The notes: generated by a model from the letters alone, not told the origin. DNA of 19,160 nt from JAMCRM01 sp041685075 (GCA_041685075.1 JAWLGN010000083.1:1-19160), one strand, 5' to 3'; shown: positions 8,720 through 18,996, counted from the stretch's first letter. Made by a program: numbers and translations.

Positions 8720-8748
8720 ATCTTATTTCCGTGCGCCGCACAAGTCAA
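8720..8748 (-). promoter_or_regulatory. sigma70-like promoter for the ABC exporter-RNase J unit
   Basis: Read on the minus strand there is a TTGACT -35 element (8743-8748, 5 of 6 consensus), a 17-bp spacer and a TAAGAT -10 element (8720-8725, 4 of 6). It sits in a non-coding gap and is correctly oriented. The start site would fall near 8713, leaving a leader of about 140 nt that contains the UUCG hairpin. Confidence 0.5.
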
Positions 8749-8798
8749 GAGAAAAAGCCGCGTAAAATTCTCGCCCGTAAGTAAAGGGTTCCATTACT

Positions 8799-8890
8799 CT
8801 TACGAATTCCTCAGGTTTTCCACAGGATACCCAAAACAGCGGAAAACTACCCCTCCGGGGTCCGCTTATCCGGTCTAAGGAATTCATAAG
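8799..8890 (-). ncRNA. candidate structured RNA: 92-nt long hairpin
   Basis: The outer arms, 8799-8814 and 8875-8890, pair over 16 positions. Fourteen are Watson-Crick; the other two (8803/8886 and 8812/8877) are C against A on the plus strand but G.U in minus-strand RNA, so only a minus transcript forms a continuous 16-bp helix. Inside are nested stems: GGATA/TATCC (8825-8829 with 8867-8871), AGCGGA/TCCGCT (8838-8843 with 8861-8866) and CCCC/GGGG (8850-8853 with 8857-8860). That makes 31 bp in 92 nt, in the same direction as both neighbours. I recognise no Rfam family. It could be a 3'-UTR element of the secA unit, a small RNA, or a MITE/REP-type repeat. Confidence 0.45.
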
Positions 8891-8912
8891 CCGAAGCTTA
8901 CCGGTTGGAACG

Positions 8913-9892
8913 CTACTCCCGGCGGGGCGCCCTGTCGTCGAGGTGCAGCAGAATCATGGGATCGTTGCTATCCCCCGCCACCGCCCGCCGGATGACCGCC
9001 CGGACGCCTCCCACCGCCAACCCGGCAGCCAGAGCGAACAGCAGCAACAATCCGCAAAGCTTGAAGATCGTGAGGATGAGATGCGCCACATTGTCCCGAC
9101 GGGTGGGGACGTACTCGTGCATCGTCACCGAAGCCTGGTAGCGCACCTGCGAAAGGAGGTGCTCGGCGAAATCGGGGTCCGGAGGTGAGATCACCACCGC
9201 AATCATCGGCCCGCTGCGCTTCGCCACGGCTCCCGGCACCTTCAAAAACTCCTCGTACTGCTGGATGGCGATCTGGGGGGTGGGGTAGTCGAACAGGACC
9301 ATTCGCATGGGGCCGCCGGGAGTCTTGAAGAGGGCGGTGCGCGCCTCGGTGCCGAAGTGGAAGGCGGCTACCGCTGGCGGGATGCGGCTCTCGAAGCGCT
9401 CGAGCGCCACCGGTCCCAGCAGGTAGCGCTCCGAGTTCGGCACCAGGGCGCGTTGGGGAAAGAAATCCGGCAGTGTGGGCAAGGGCTGACGGTAAAGCCT
9501 GGGCAGCCGCCCGGCGACGGCCGAGATCTCCTCGGCGGTCGGCCGGTAGCCCTCGAAGGAAACCACGTAGTTGCCGATGGCGGCGATGACTCCGGATTCG
9601 GTCTCGGCGGCGAGTTCGGCCGCCTCTGAAGGTTTGGCGGCCGCCGGGCGCTGCCACTCGAAGGCCCCCATGGCCGCGGTGGCGTCCTGAACGCGCCAGG
9701 CGGTGGCGGAGAACGTCTTGTCGCCGGCCTCGAACTGCGCGGTTTCGGCCTCCTGCAACCCGTACTCGTTCCAGAGGGCGCGGTCGGCGACCGGCGCCGG
9801 AGCGGTGGAGATGCGCCGCCACGTGCCGGCGTCCTCCGGCCAGATGGCCGCCGTAGCCAGGGCCGGCAGGAGCAACGCAATAAGGCTTCTCA

Positions 9893-9896
<4 letters not shown>
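8913..9896 (-). CDS. secreted or membrane-anchored protein of unknown function (possibly DUF6599-like)
   Basis: The 327-aa product begins with a signal peptide (MMRSLIALLLPALATA, likely cut near residue 16) and ends with a membrane segment (AHLILTIFKLCGLLLLFALA, 271-290) plus a short charged tail. Most of the protein should therefore face the periplasm. The central region (about 20-260) contains WPEDAGTWRRIS, LWNEYGLQEAE, FEWQRPAAAKPSEA and FFPQRALVPNSERYLLGP. I recall similar hypothetical proteins from acidobacteria, perhaps DUF6599, but cannot verify this. Its ATG (9896-9894) overlaps the secA TGA as ATGA, so it is probably translationally coupled to secA. A second ATG follows directly at 9893. 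No enzyme motif is visible, so I assign no function. Confidence 0.82.
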
Positions 9897-12682
<2,786 letters not shown>

Positions 12683-12867
12683 AGCTATAGAGGGAGGGCC
12701 CGCATCCTTCATTTTAGCGCGATGCCGGGCAATTCAGGCCCGTCCGGGCGATATTATCTCAAGCGATGCCATCGCGCATACGTACGTCGGCGGTTTTGCT
12801 GTTTCCGCCGCATCGGTGTGCGGGCGCCCCCCGGAAACCGGAGCCGGGATGGCCCCCCGGCAGGGCA

Positions 12868-13956
12868 TCAGTTCCGGGCCGAGGCGCGCTCGCTGACGCT
12901 CTCGCCGGTTCCCTCGACCTCGGCCCGCATGCGCGGCAGGCTGCCGGGATAGTTCTTCTGGAGGAACCCGATCAGCTTCTCTCGCACCAGGCAGCGCAGA
13001 TCCCAGGCTTGTCCGGAATTGCGCGCGCTTACCAGGGCACGGATCTCCACGGTGCGCTCGGTGGCGTTGGTTATCTGCACGACGCAGACGTTTCCGTCCC
13101 ACAGGGGGGTGTCTTCGAGAATGCGCCGCAGTTCCGCACGCAAGGGCTCCACCGGCACGCTGTAATCGGCGTAGAGAAAGACCGTGCCGAGGATGTCGGA
13201 AGACTGCCGGGTCCAGTTCTGAAAAGGCTTCTCGATGAAATAGGTCAGGGGCACCACAAGGCGCCGCAGGTCCCAGATCCGCACGACCACATAGGTGGTG
13301 GTGATCTCCTCGATGCGTCCCCACTCGCCCTCCACGATCACCACGTCGTCCAGCCGCAGGGGCTCAGTGAGGGCAAGCTGGAGGCCGGCCAGGATGTTGG
13401 CGATCACCGGGCGCGCCGCCAGACCTACGACCAGGCCGGCCAACCCGGCCGAGGCCAGCAGGCTGGTGCCGATCTGCCGGATGCTGGGGAAGGTCATCAG
13501 CCCGATGGAGATCGAAAAGATGACGACCACTACCGTGAGGATGCGGTGGAGCACGTGCATCTGGGTGCGCACGCGCCTGGCCGCCAGGTTATCGTCCACG
13601 TCCATGCGGTATCGCGAGGCGATGTAATCTTCCAGCACGTGCAGCAGTGCGATCAGCAACCACGCCACCGCGGCGATCAGGACCAGGCCGAGCGCGCGGC
13701 GCAGTCCTCCGCTGGTTGCCGCCGTTACGGGCAGCGCCGAAACCGAACCGATGGCCGCCAGGACGGGCAGGATGAGCTGCGTGGGACCGCGCAGGTGCCG
13801 CAGGAAGGAGTCGTCCAGCACACTGGAGGTGGCCCGGGCAAACCGCCGGGCCACACGGAAGAAGATACGATGCACAACCCAGGCAAGCAGCGGCGCGCCC
13901 AGAAACACCGCCAGGGCACGCGCCCACACCTGCCAGTCGTCGAATAACTGCTCCAT
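12868..13956 (-). CDS. MscS-family mechanosensitive ion channel
   Basis: The 362-aa product belongs to the small-conductance mechanosensitive channel family, inner-membrane heptamers that release solutes on hypo-osmotic shock. Hydrophobic segments lie at about 14-36, 59-80, 88-108 and 138-158. The pore helix is followed by the beta-domain signature, in SAGLAGLVVGLAARPVIAN (169-187), ILAGLQLALTEPLRLDD (188-204) and EWGRIEEITTTYVVVR (211-226). A C-terminal alpha/beta cytosolic domain ends with a short disordered tail. With four predicted N-terminal helices plus the pore helix it is longer than E. coli MscS. ATG 13956 has only a weak ribosome site. It lies upstream of secA on the same strand with a ~185-bp gap, so cotranscription is uncertain. 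Confidence 0.93.
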   Translation of the reverse strand: MEQLFDDWQVWARALAVFLGAPLLAWVVHRIFFRVARRFARATSSVLDDSFLRHLRGPTQLILPVLAAIGSVSALPVTAATSGGLRRALGLVLIAAVAWLLIALLHVLEDYIASRYRMDVDDNLAARRVRTQMHVLHRILTVVVVIFSISIGLMTFPSIRQIGTSLLASAGLAGLVVGLAARPVIANILAGLQLALTEPLRLDDVVIVEGEWGRIEEITTTYVVVRIWDLRRLVVPLTYFIEKPFQNWTRQSSDILGTVFLYADYSVPVEPLRAELRRILEDTPLWDGNVCVVQITNATERTVEIRALVSARNSGQAWDLRCLVREKLIGFLQKNYPGSLPRMRAEVEGTGESVSERASARN

Positions 13957-13968
13957 GCATCAAGGTTA

Positions 13969-14087
13969 CTGGATTGTGCGTTCTAAGCGCCAGCAGAGCT
14001 ATGCGGCGTGCCGGCGGTTGACGGCTGCTGGATTGTGCACTCTGAGCGGCGGCGGAGCGAATACGGCGTGCCGGCGGTGGGCGGCTA
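13969..14087. repeat. two imperfect tandem copies of a ~59-bp unit
   Basis: Copy 1 (13969-14027) and copy 2 (14028-14087) both begin CTGGATTGTGC and share CGGCGTGCCGGCGGT near the end. The middles differ by scattered substitutions and one single-base indel; I estimate identity at somewhat under 80%. The pair fills the gap between the TonB-receptor stop and the MscS start, and copy 2 supplies the receptor's TAG (14085-14087). Confidence 0.7.
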
Positions 14088-16283
14088 GAACACCTGGATG
14101 GTGTAGCTGAAGCGCACGCCGCGGCCGATCTCCGGGGCGTATTCCTTGATGAAGGAGAGGTGGTTGCGGTAGAGCCGGTCGCCCAAATTGAAAGCGTTCA
14201 CGCCGAAGATATGGACGGCCCGGCGGCTCGCCACCGTGTAGGAAGCATCCAGGTTGAAGACCGAGTAGCCGGCGGTGGGGGTTTCGGTGGGGAAGAGGCG
14301 ATCCTGGCGGCCGGCCAGCACCACGCCGGGCCGCAGGCTGAAGCCACCCAGCCGCGCGTCCAGGCCGATGCGCCCGCGTAGCGGCGGGATGCGCGGCAGC
14401 GGCATCTCCGAATCCGCCAGTTCGGCCCGTACCCAATCCAGCCCCAGGTTGAGCCACAGGTTGCCGTGCAATCCGGCATCCAGGCGCGCCTCGGCGCCCT
14501 GATAACGGGCGCTGCCCTGGCGGTAGCGGGCTTCGATCAGCCCGTCGACGAGCTGCCCCGTGGGCGCCAGGTAAACGTAATCGGTCAACCGATAGTGGAA
14601 CAGGTTCACCTCGCCGCGCAGGCGCGAGGCGGCGTGCCGCACCGCGAGATCGAAGCCCCGGGCGCGCTCGCGGCCGAGGCCCGCGTCCCCGATCTCCCAG
14701 GTCAGGTTGCCGGCGTGCGGCCCCATGGCGTACAGCTCTTCCAGCGCCGGGGCGCGGTAGGAGTGGTTGTATCCGGCCACCAGAACGCCGCCCTCCCAGA
14801 GCGGCATCCGCGCTCCGGCGGCGCCGGAAAAACCGGTGAAGGCGCGCGGCCGCAGGCCCGCGGGATCGTAGGCGGTGCGCTCCAGCCGGCCTCCGAACTG
14901 TAACTGCACGTGTTCCAGGTCCACTTCCTCCAGTCCGTAGAGCGCCAGCGCATCCTGCGCCACCGGCGGGGTGGTTACTTCGTGACCCCGGGCGGAGTAG
15001 TCGCGCCGCGCGCCCATGAAGCCGAAACGGCCGGTCAGCCCACGCCACCTGCGCTGGTCGAAAACGCCGCGCCAGACCAGTTGCCGGTTGTGGTAGCGGT
15101 TGTGCGCTTCGAGGCCTTCGAGTTCCGTATGGCGCCAGTCGCTGTAGCCCAGGTGCAGGGTGAACTGTTCGAGCGCGGAGTTCAGGTTCTTCACGCCGCC
15201 GCTGAAGCGCAGGTTGTGGCGGCGGAAATCCAGGTGCACGGGTTCGCCGTCGCCGTGCCCGTGGGCGTGGCCGTCGTGGCGGTGGTCTTCCAAAAGCGGA
15301 ATGCCGTAGCGGCCCTGGTGCATGCCGTAGCCGATGCTGCCGAAGAACTTGTCGCCGAAGCGGCCGGCGCCGGCGGAGGCCTGGTCCACGCGGGTGCCCG
15401 AATTGAGCACCGTGCCGAGCGGCGTGGAGTAATCGCCGGTACGGTGCGCGCCGCCGCCGCCCCAGAGTGTCCAGTGCCCGCGGCCGAACTCGAAACTGCC
15501 GCTGCCGCCGCCCATGCCGTTGGCGCTTCCGCCCAGGCCCGTGATGCGCCCGCGCAACCCGGCATGGGGATGCTGGTGGATCTGGTGGTGCGAGCTGATG
15601 GCGTTCACCACGCCGCCGATGGCGTTGCTGCCGTAGAGCAGGGTAGCGGGGCCGCGCACCACCTCGACGCGCTCCATGGCGGTGGCATCCAGCGGCTCGC
15701 CGTGATCGCCCGACTGGTAGGACAGGGTGCCGGTGGGCATGCCGTCCAGCATCACCAGCACGCGGTCGCCGTCGAAGCCGCGTACCACCGGGCGCGTGGT
15801 GCCGGGGCCGGAACTGCGCTTGGCCACCCCGGGTGCGTTCTCCAGCACCTCGCCCAGCGACGGCGCGCTGCGCGCGGTCAACTCCAGGTGATCGAGCGAG
15901 GTCACCGCCTGGAACGATTCGAGCGTGGTCTCCTCGCGGCCGGATGCCGTCACGGTGATCTGTTCCTGAACGGCTGCGATTCGAAGGGCAAAGTCCAGGG
16001 TGGCGGGCCCGTTTTCTGCGATCTCCACCCGGCGCCGCTCATCGGCCAGGGGATGGAGGTGCGCCGTCACCTCGTAGGTTCCCGGCGGCAGGTTGAGGAA
16101 CTCGTAGGCGCCCTCGGCATCGGTTTGGGTGCTGAGGCCGAGTGGCCGGATGAGCACCGTCGCGTTGGCGACCGGGCCGCCGTTGGCGTCCAGGGTGATG
16201 CGTCCTCGCAGTTCGCCCGCGTAAGCGGCGGCCGAGGCAAGCACGGAAATCACCAGGAGCATCCAGCCCTTCGGGAGTGTCAC
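14085..16283 (-). CDS. TonB-dependent receptor with His-rich loops, zinc/metal uptake (ZnuD-like) candidate
   Basis: The product (~732 aa) is an outer-membrane TonB-dependent receptor. Order: signal peptide (KGWMLLVISVLASAAAYA, cleavage near residue 22), a carboxypeptidase-regulatory-like domain (~24-99), then a TonB-box-like EQITVTASGRE. The plug follows (~124-234, with VVRGFDGDRVLVMLDGMP and VEVVRGPATLLYGSNAIGG), then a beta-barrel ending in the aromatic SYTIQVF. Two histidine-rich stretches, SHHQIHQHPH (residues ~231-240) and HRHDGHAHGHGDGEPVH (~334-350), resemble the metal-binding loops of the zinc receptor ZnuD. Start: GTG 16283 gives a signal peptide with a positive n-region; ATG 16262 has a better Shine-Dalgarno (GAAGGG) but no positive charge; the frame is open to 16406. 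It is divergent from the histidine kinase. Confidence 0.9.
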   Translation of the reverse strand: MTLPKGWMLLVISVLASAAAYAGELRGRITLDANGGPVANATVLIRPLGLSTQTDAEGAYEFLNLPPGTYEVTAHLHPLADERRRVEIAENGPATLDFALRIAAVQEQITVTASGREETTLESFQAVTSLDHLELTARSAPSLGEVLENAPGVAKRSSGPGTTRPVVRGFDGDRVLVMLDGMPTGTLSYQSGDHGEPLDATAMERVEVVRGPATLLYGSNAIGGVVNAISSHHQIHQHPHAGLRGRITGLGGSANGMGGGSGSFEFGRGHWTLWGGGGAHRTGDYSTPLGTVLNSGTRVDQASAGAGRFGDKFFGSIGYGMHQGRYGIPLLEDHRHDGHAHGHGDGEPVHLDFRRHNLRFSGGVKNLNSALEQFTLHLGYSDWRHTELEGLEAHNRYHNRQLVWRGVFDQRRWRGLTGRFGFMGARRDYSARGHEVTTPPVAQDALALYGLEEVDLEHVQLQFGGRLERTAYDPAGLRPRAFTGFSGAAGARMPLWEGGVLVAGYNHSYRAPALEELYAMGPHAGNLTWEIGDAGLGRERARGFDLAVRHAASRLRGEVNLFHYRLTDYVYLAPTGQLVDGLIEARYRQGSARYQGAEARLDAGLHGNLWLNLGLDWVRAELADSEMPLPRIPPLRGRIGLDARLGGFSLRPGVVLAGRQDRLFPTETPTAGYSVFNLDASYTVASRRAVHIFGVNAFNLGDRLYRNHLSFIKEYAPEIGRGVRFSYTIQVF

Positions 16284-16330
16284 ATCCAATAGGATGCTCG
16301 GTGCTGCGGCCAGGGCATATGGAAAATACA

Positions 16331-16384
16331 CCGGCGGGCCGCCTGCCGCCGTGAGCGGGACCGAAAGCGCCGCCGGCGGGCCGC
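16331..16384. repeat. 12-bp direct repeat spaced 42 bp in the receptor/kinase divergent promoter region
   Basis: CCGGCGGGCCGC occurs at 16331-16342 and again at 16373-16384, start to start 42 bp, close to four helical turns. Copy 1 extends to the near-palindrome GGCGGGCCGCC. It lies between divergently transcribed genes and could be an operator, but short GC-rich repeats arise easily by chance here. Confidence 0.3.
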
Positions 16385-16432
16385 ATTGCGCCGCGCCGCG
16401 GTACACGTGACAATACGACCATACAAGCAGGC

Positions 16433-18241
16433 ATGCCGAACGCCCATGAACCCGTGTTGTTGAACACCGTGGGTCACGCCGCCGGTGCGCTGATCTTCGC
16501 CATCTTCATCGCGCTGCTGCTGCGCCAGTATGGCTGGAGCACGCTGCGGCGCGGCGGGCTCTCGGTGGCGGCGGCCAGCCTGGCGGTTGTATGGAATACC
16601 GGCTCGGTGCTGGCCCTGACGCTGCCGGCGCCCTTGCCCTGGCAGGCCGCCGTAATCTCCGCCGTTAGTTTTTCGGCGCTCAGCCTGCTTCCGGCGGTGT
16701 TGTTTCACCTTTCACTGGAGAGCCGCTACCGGAGGCTGGTGGCTGCCGGCTACCTGCTGGGGGCGGCCGCGGTCATAATGCACTGGTGGGAGGTCCTCCA
16801 GCCCTTGCCCGCGCTGCACAAAACCGGGCTGGGCGTCATCACCGGCGGCTTCCTGGCGCTCACTCTGGCGGCCGCCGCCGCCATGATGCTGGGCGGCCGG
16901 AGCGGGCGCGTGGCTCCCTCGCACCTGCTGGCCACCATGTGCCTGGCGCTGTTCTCCCTCTCCTTCGCCCACTTCCACACCGCCGCCGAGCACGTGGGAT
17001 CTTCGGGCGAAGTGTTCTTTCACCACGCCGGAATCCCGCTGGCGCTGTTCGTTCTGTTGCAGGACTACCGCTTCGTTCTGCTGGATGCCTTCGTGCGTTT
17101 CCTGGCCAATGCGCTGCTCGCCGCGCTGGTGACCGTAGTGGTGTTTCAGGCGGCCTTGCGGCTGGGACCGGTTTACGGGGAGGGCGCCAATCCGCTGCCG
17201 CAGGCATTGTTGCTGGTGGCGCTCTGCGCGGTTCTGGTGGGCTTCGCGGTGCTGCGGAACGGCGTGCAGGCGTGGCTCGGACGCGTGGTCTTCCGCCGTC
17301 CCGATCCCGGCCAACTGCTGGCGCTCCTTTATGCGCACACCGGCATCGCGGACGAAGAGGAGTATCTGCCCTGGGCAGCCGCTCAAGTGGCCCGCGCGAT
17401 GGAGTGCGAGCGGCACGAACTGGATGCCGGAGTAGCTACCGCGCCGCGTCCCGAGTGGGCGGAAGCGGAGGCGCCGCTGCGGCTGGGCGAAGGCGGGCCG
17501 AGGCGCCTGCTGCTCGGCCGCCGCCGCGGGGGGCGCCGCTACCTCAGCGAAGACTTCGAGTTGCTGAACCGCGCCGCCGGGGCGATCGCGGAGGTCGCCG
17601 AAAAGTTCCGCGCCGGTGAGATGCGGGAACTGGTCCACCAGGCCGAGCTGCGCGCCTTGCAGGCGCAGATCAACCCGCACTTCCTGTTCAATGCCCTGAA
17701 TACCATCTACGGCGCCATCCCGCGGGAAGCCTCCGGCGCGCGGGCCACGGTGCTGAACCTGGCGGAGATCTTCCGCTACCTGCTGCGGGCCGACGGCTCC
17801 CTGATCCCCCTGGCCGAAGAGGTCCGGATTATCCGGCGCTACCTGGAGATCGAGAAGCTGCGGCTGGGCGCGAGGCTGGAGAGCGAGATCGAGGTGGAGG
17901 AAGCCGCCGGCCGCGCCCTGATCCCCATTCTCTCGGTACAGCCCCTGGTGGAGAATGCCGTGAAGCACGGGGTGGCGGCGCAGGCGGGTCCGGGGCGCGT
18001 GCGGCTGGAGGCCCGTGCGGCCGCAGGCGCCGCCATCGTGCGGGTCGAAAACTCGCCCGGCGGGCGCCCGGCCGGCGGGGCGGCAAGCACCGGCTTCGGC
18101 CTGGGGCTGGCCAACGTACGCCGGCGGCTCGAGTTGTGCTACGGGGAGCGAGCCGCCGTCGCTGTGCGGCACGAGGAGGCGCGCACCGTGGTGGAGTTCT
18201 CGGTGCCGCTCGAACCGCGCGCCGTGGAGGCGGCCGGATGA
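16433..18241 (+). CDS. LytS-type membrane sensor histidine kinase
   Basis: The 602-aa product is a two-component sensor of the LytS/YehU (His_kinase) class. About seven hydrophobic segments span residues 12-275, with no recognised sensor fold. A linker with GAF-like character (~290-390) leads to a helix and the phosphoacceptor motif AQINPHFLFNALN (411-423, His416). ATP-binding motifs follow: N-box QPLVENAVKHG (503-513, Asn508) and G-box GFGLGLANVRRRLE (554-567). The membrane part has a histidine cluster (His180, 182, 187, 197, 198, plus His117). The ATG at 16433 follows a weak AGCAGG ribosome site. The stop TGA overlaps the response-regulator ATG by 4 bp (ATGA), so the two are a translationally coupled cognate pair. 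The stimulus is unknown. Confidence 0.92.
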   Translation: MPNAHEPVLLNTVGHAAGALIFAIFIALLLRQYGWSTLRRGGLSVAAASLAVVWNTGSVLALTLPAPLPWQAAVISAVSFSALSLLPAVLFHLSLESRYRRLVAAGYLLGAAAVIMHWWEVLQPLPALHKTGLGVITGGFLALTLAAAAAMMLGGRSGRVAPSHLLATMCLALFSLSFAHFHTAAEHVGSSGEVFFHHAGIPLALFVLLQDYRFVLLDAFVRFLANALLAALVTVVVFQAALRLGPVYGEGANPLPQALLLVALCAVLVGFAVLRNGVQAWLGRVVFRRPDPGQLLALLYAHTGIADEEEYLPWAAAQVARAMECERHELDAGVATAPRPEWAEAEAPLRLGEGGPRRLLLGRRRGGRRYLSEDFELLNRAAGAIAEVAEKFRAGEMRELVHQAELRALQAQINPHFLFNALNTIYGAIPREASGARATVLNLAEIFRYLLRADGSLIPLAEEVRIIRRYLEIEKLRLGARLESEIEVEEAAGRALIPILSVQPLVENAVKHGVAAQAGPGRVRLEARAAAGAAIVRVENSPGGRPAGGAASTGFGLGLANVRRRLELCYGERAAVAVRHEEARTVVEFSVPLEPRAVEAAG

Positions 18242-18996
18242 GCATCCGTACCCTCATCGTGGACGACGAGCCGATCGCCCGCCAGGTGCTGCGCGAGGAA
18301 CTAGAAACCCGGCCCGATATCGAGGTCGTGGGGGAGGCCGCCAGCGGCGAGGAGGCGCTCAGCGAGATCGCCGCTCTTCGCCCGCAGCTCGTCTTCCTGG
18401 ATCTCCGCATGCCCGGCATGGACGGTCTGGAGGTGGTGCGCCGGCTCCACGACGCACCCTTGCCCGCCATCGTCATCGTGACCGCCTACGACCGTTACGC
18501 CATCGAGGCCTTTGAAGCCGGAGCGCTCGATTACCTGCTCAAGCCCGTCGATCCCGAACGGCTGGAGAAGACGCTGGCGCGCGTCCGCGCATGGCAGGGC
18601 AGCCCGGCCGAGGTGGCGAACTCGGTAGCGAGGCTGGCCGAAGTGGCCGAGGCCCCTGGCCTGCCCGTGCCGCGCAGGATCGTGGCTCGCTCGGGCGGCT
18701 CTTACTACTTACTCGATGCCGACGAGGTGTTCGCATTCCAGGCCGAGCGCGAGACGGTCTGGATTCACACGGCGCGCCAGCGCTATCTTGCCACCCAGCC
18801 GCTGCACACCATCGAAGAGAAGCTGCGCGGCGCCGGTTTCCGGCGCATTCACCGCAACGCCATCGTGAATGTGAAACACGTCCGCAAGATGAGCGCGCTG
18901 AGCAGCCGGCGGTGGCTGCTGACCCTGAGCAACGGGCTGGAGTTCGCCGCCAGCAAACGGCTGGCGCAGAACGTACGGCTCATGCTGGAGTGGTAG
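18238..18996 (+). CDS. LytTR-family response regulator
   Basis: The 252-aa product has an N-terminal receiver domain (1-118) and a C-terminal LytTR DNA-binding domain (~148-250). Receiver residues are intact: acidic pair Asp9/Asp10, phosphoacceptor Asp55 in FLDLRMPGMDG, Thr82 and Lys102 in YLLKPVD. The LytTR part shows EVFAFQAERETVWIHT, RRIHRNAIVNVKHVRKM and LTLSNGLEFAASKR, typical of the family (AgrA/LytR), which binds direct repeats upstream of targets. It starts inside the kinase stop codon (ATGA). Kinase and regulator are divergent from the TonB receptor, an obvious candidate target. An insertion sequence begins about 70 bp downstream. Confidence 0.95.
   Translation: MSIRTLIVDDEPIARQVLREELETRPDIEVVGEAASGEEALSEIAALRPQLVFLDLRMPGMDGLEVVRRLHDAPLPAIVIVTAYDRYAIEAFEAGALDYLLKPVDPERLEKTLARVRAWQGSPAEVANSVARLAEVAEAPGLPVPRRIVARSGGSYYLLDADEVFAFQAERETVWIHTARQRYLATQPLHTIEEKLRGAGFRRIHRNAIVNVKHVRKMSALSSRRWLLTLSNGLEFAASKRLAQNVRLMLEW

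Larger units (their letters stand above)
8575..8912. other. 338-bp non-coding stretch rich in inverted repeats
   Basis: There is no credible gene between the ABC exporter and the upstream secreted-protein gene; both flanking genes are on the minus strand. The stretch looks less GC-rich than its surroundings. On the minus strand, in transcription order, it holds a small hairpin at 8887-8900 (TAAGC/GCTTA, loop UUCG) and the 92-nt hairpin at 8799-8890. Next come a hairpin using CGTAAG/CTTACG (8776-8804), the promoter at 8720-8748, a CCCTG/CAGGG hairpin at 8644-8659 and the UUCG hairpin at 8612-8639. A 69-codon plus-strand frame at 8669-8878 has no family features and is treated as chance. Confidence 0.75.

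Noticed and set aside
8815..8823. TTTTCCACA on the plus strand, matching the loose DnaA-box pattern
   Set aside because: Single isolated copy with no cluster, no dnaA/dnaN and no AT-rich unwinding region; part of it lies in the RNA hairpin.
8669..8878. 69-codon plus-strand open frame in the non-coding gap
   Set aside because: No ribosome site, no recognisable protein features, and it runs across the inverted-repeat structure on the opposite strand.
12763..12775. GCGATG-C-CATCGC palindrome between mscS and secA
   Set aside because: Only 6-bp arms in GC-rich DNA and no U-tract or promoter alignment; cannot be called a terminator or operator.
14910..16292. 460-codon plus-strand open frame antisense to the TonB receptor
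   Set aside because: Shadow of the receptor; biased composition and no motif.
16712..18172. 486-codon minus-strand open frame antisense to the histidine kinase
   Set aside because: The plus-strand kinase has all catalytic motifs; this frame has none and is rich in Q/R/H as expected for an antisense shadow.
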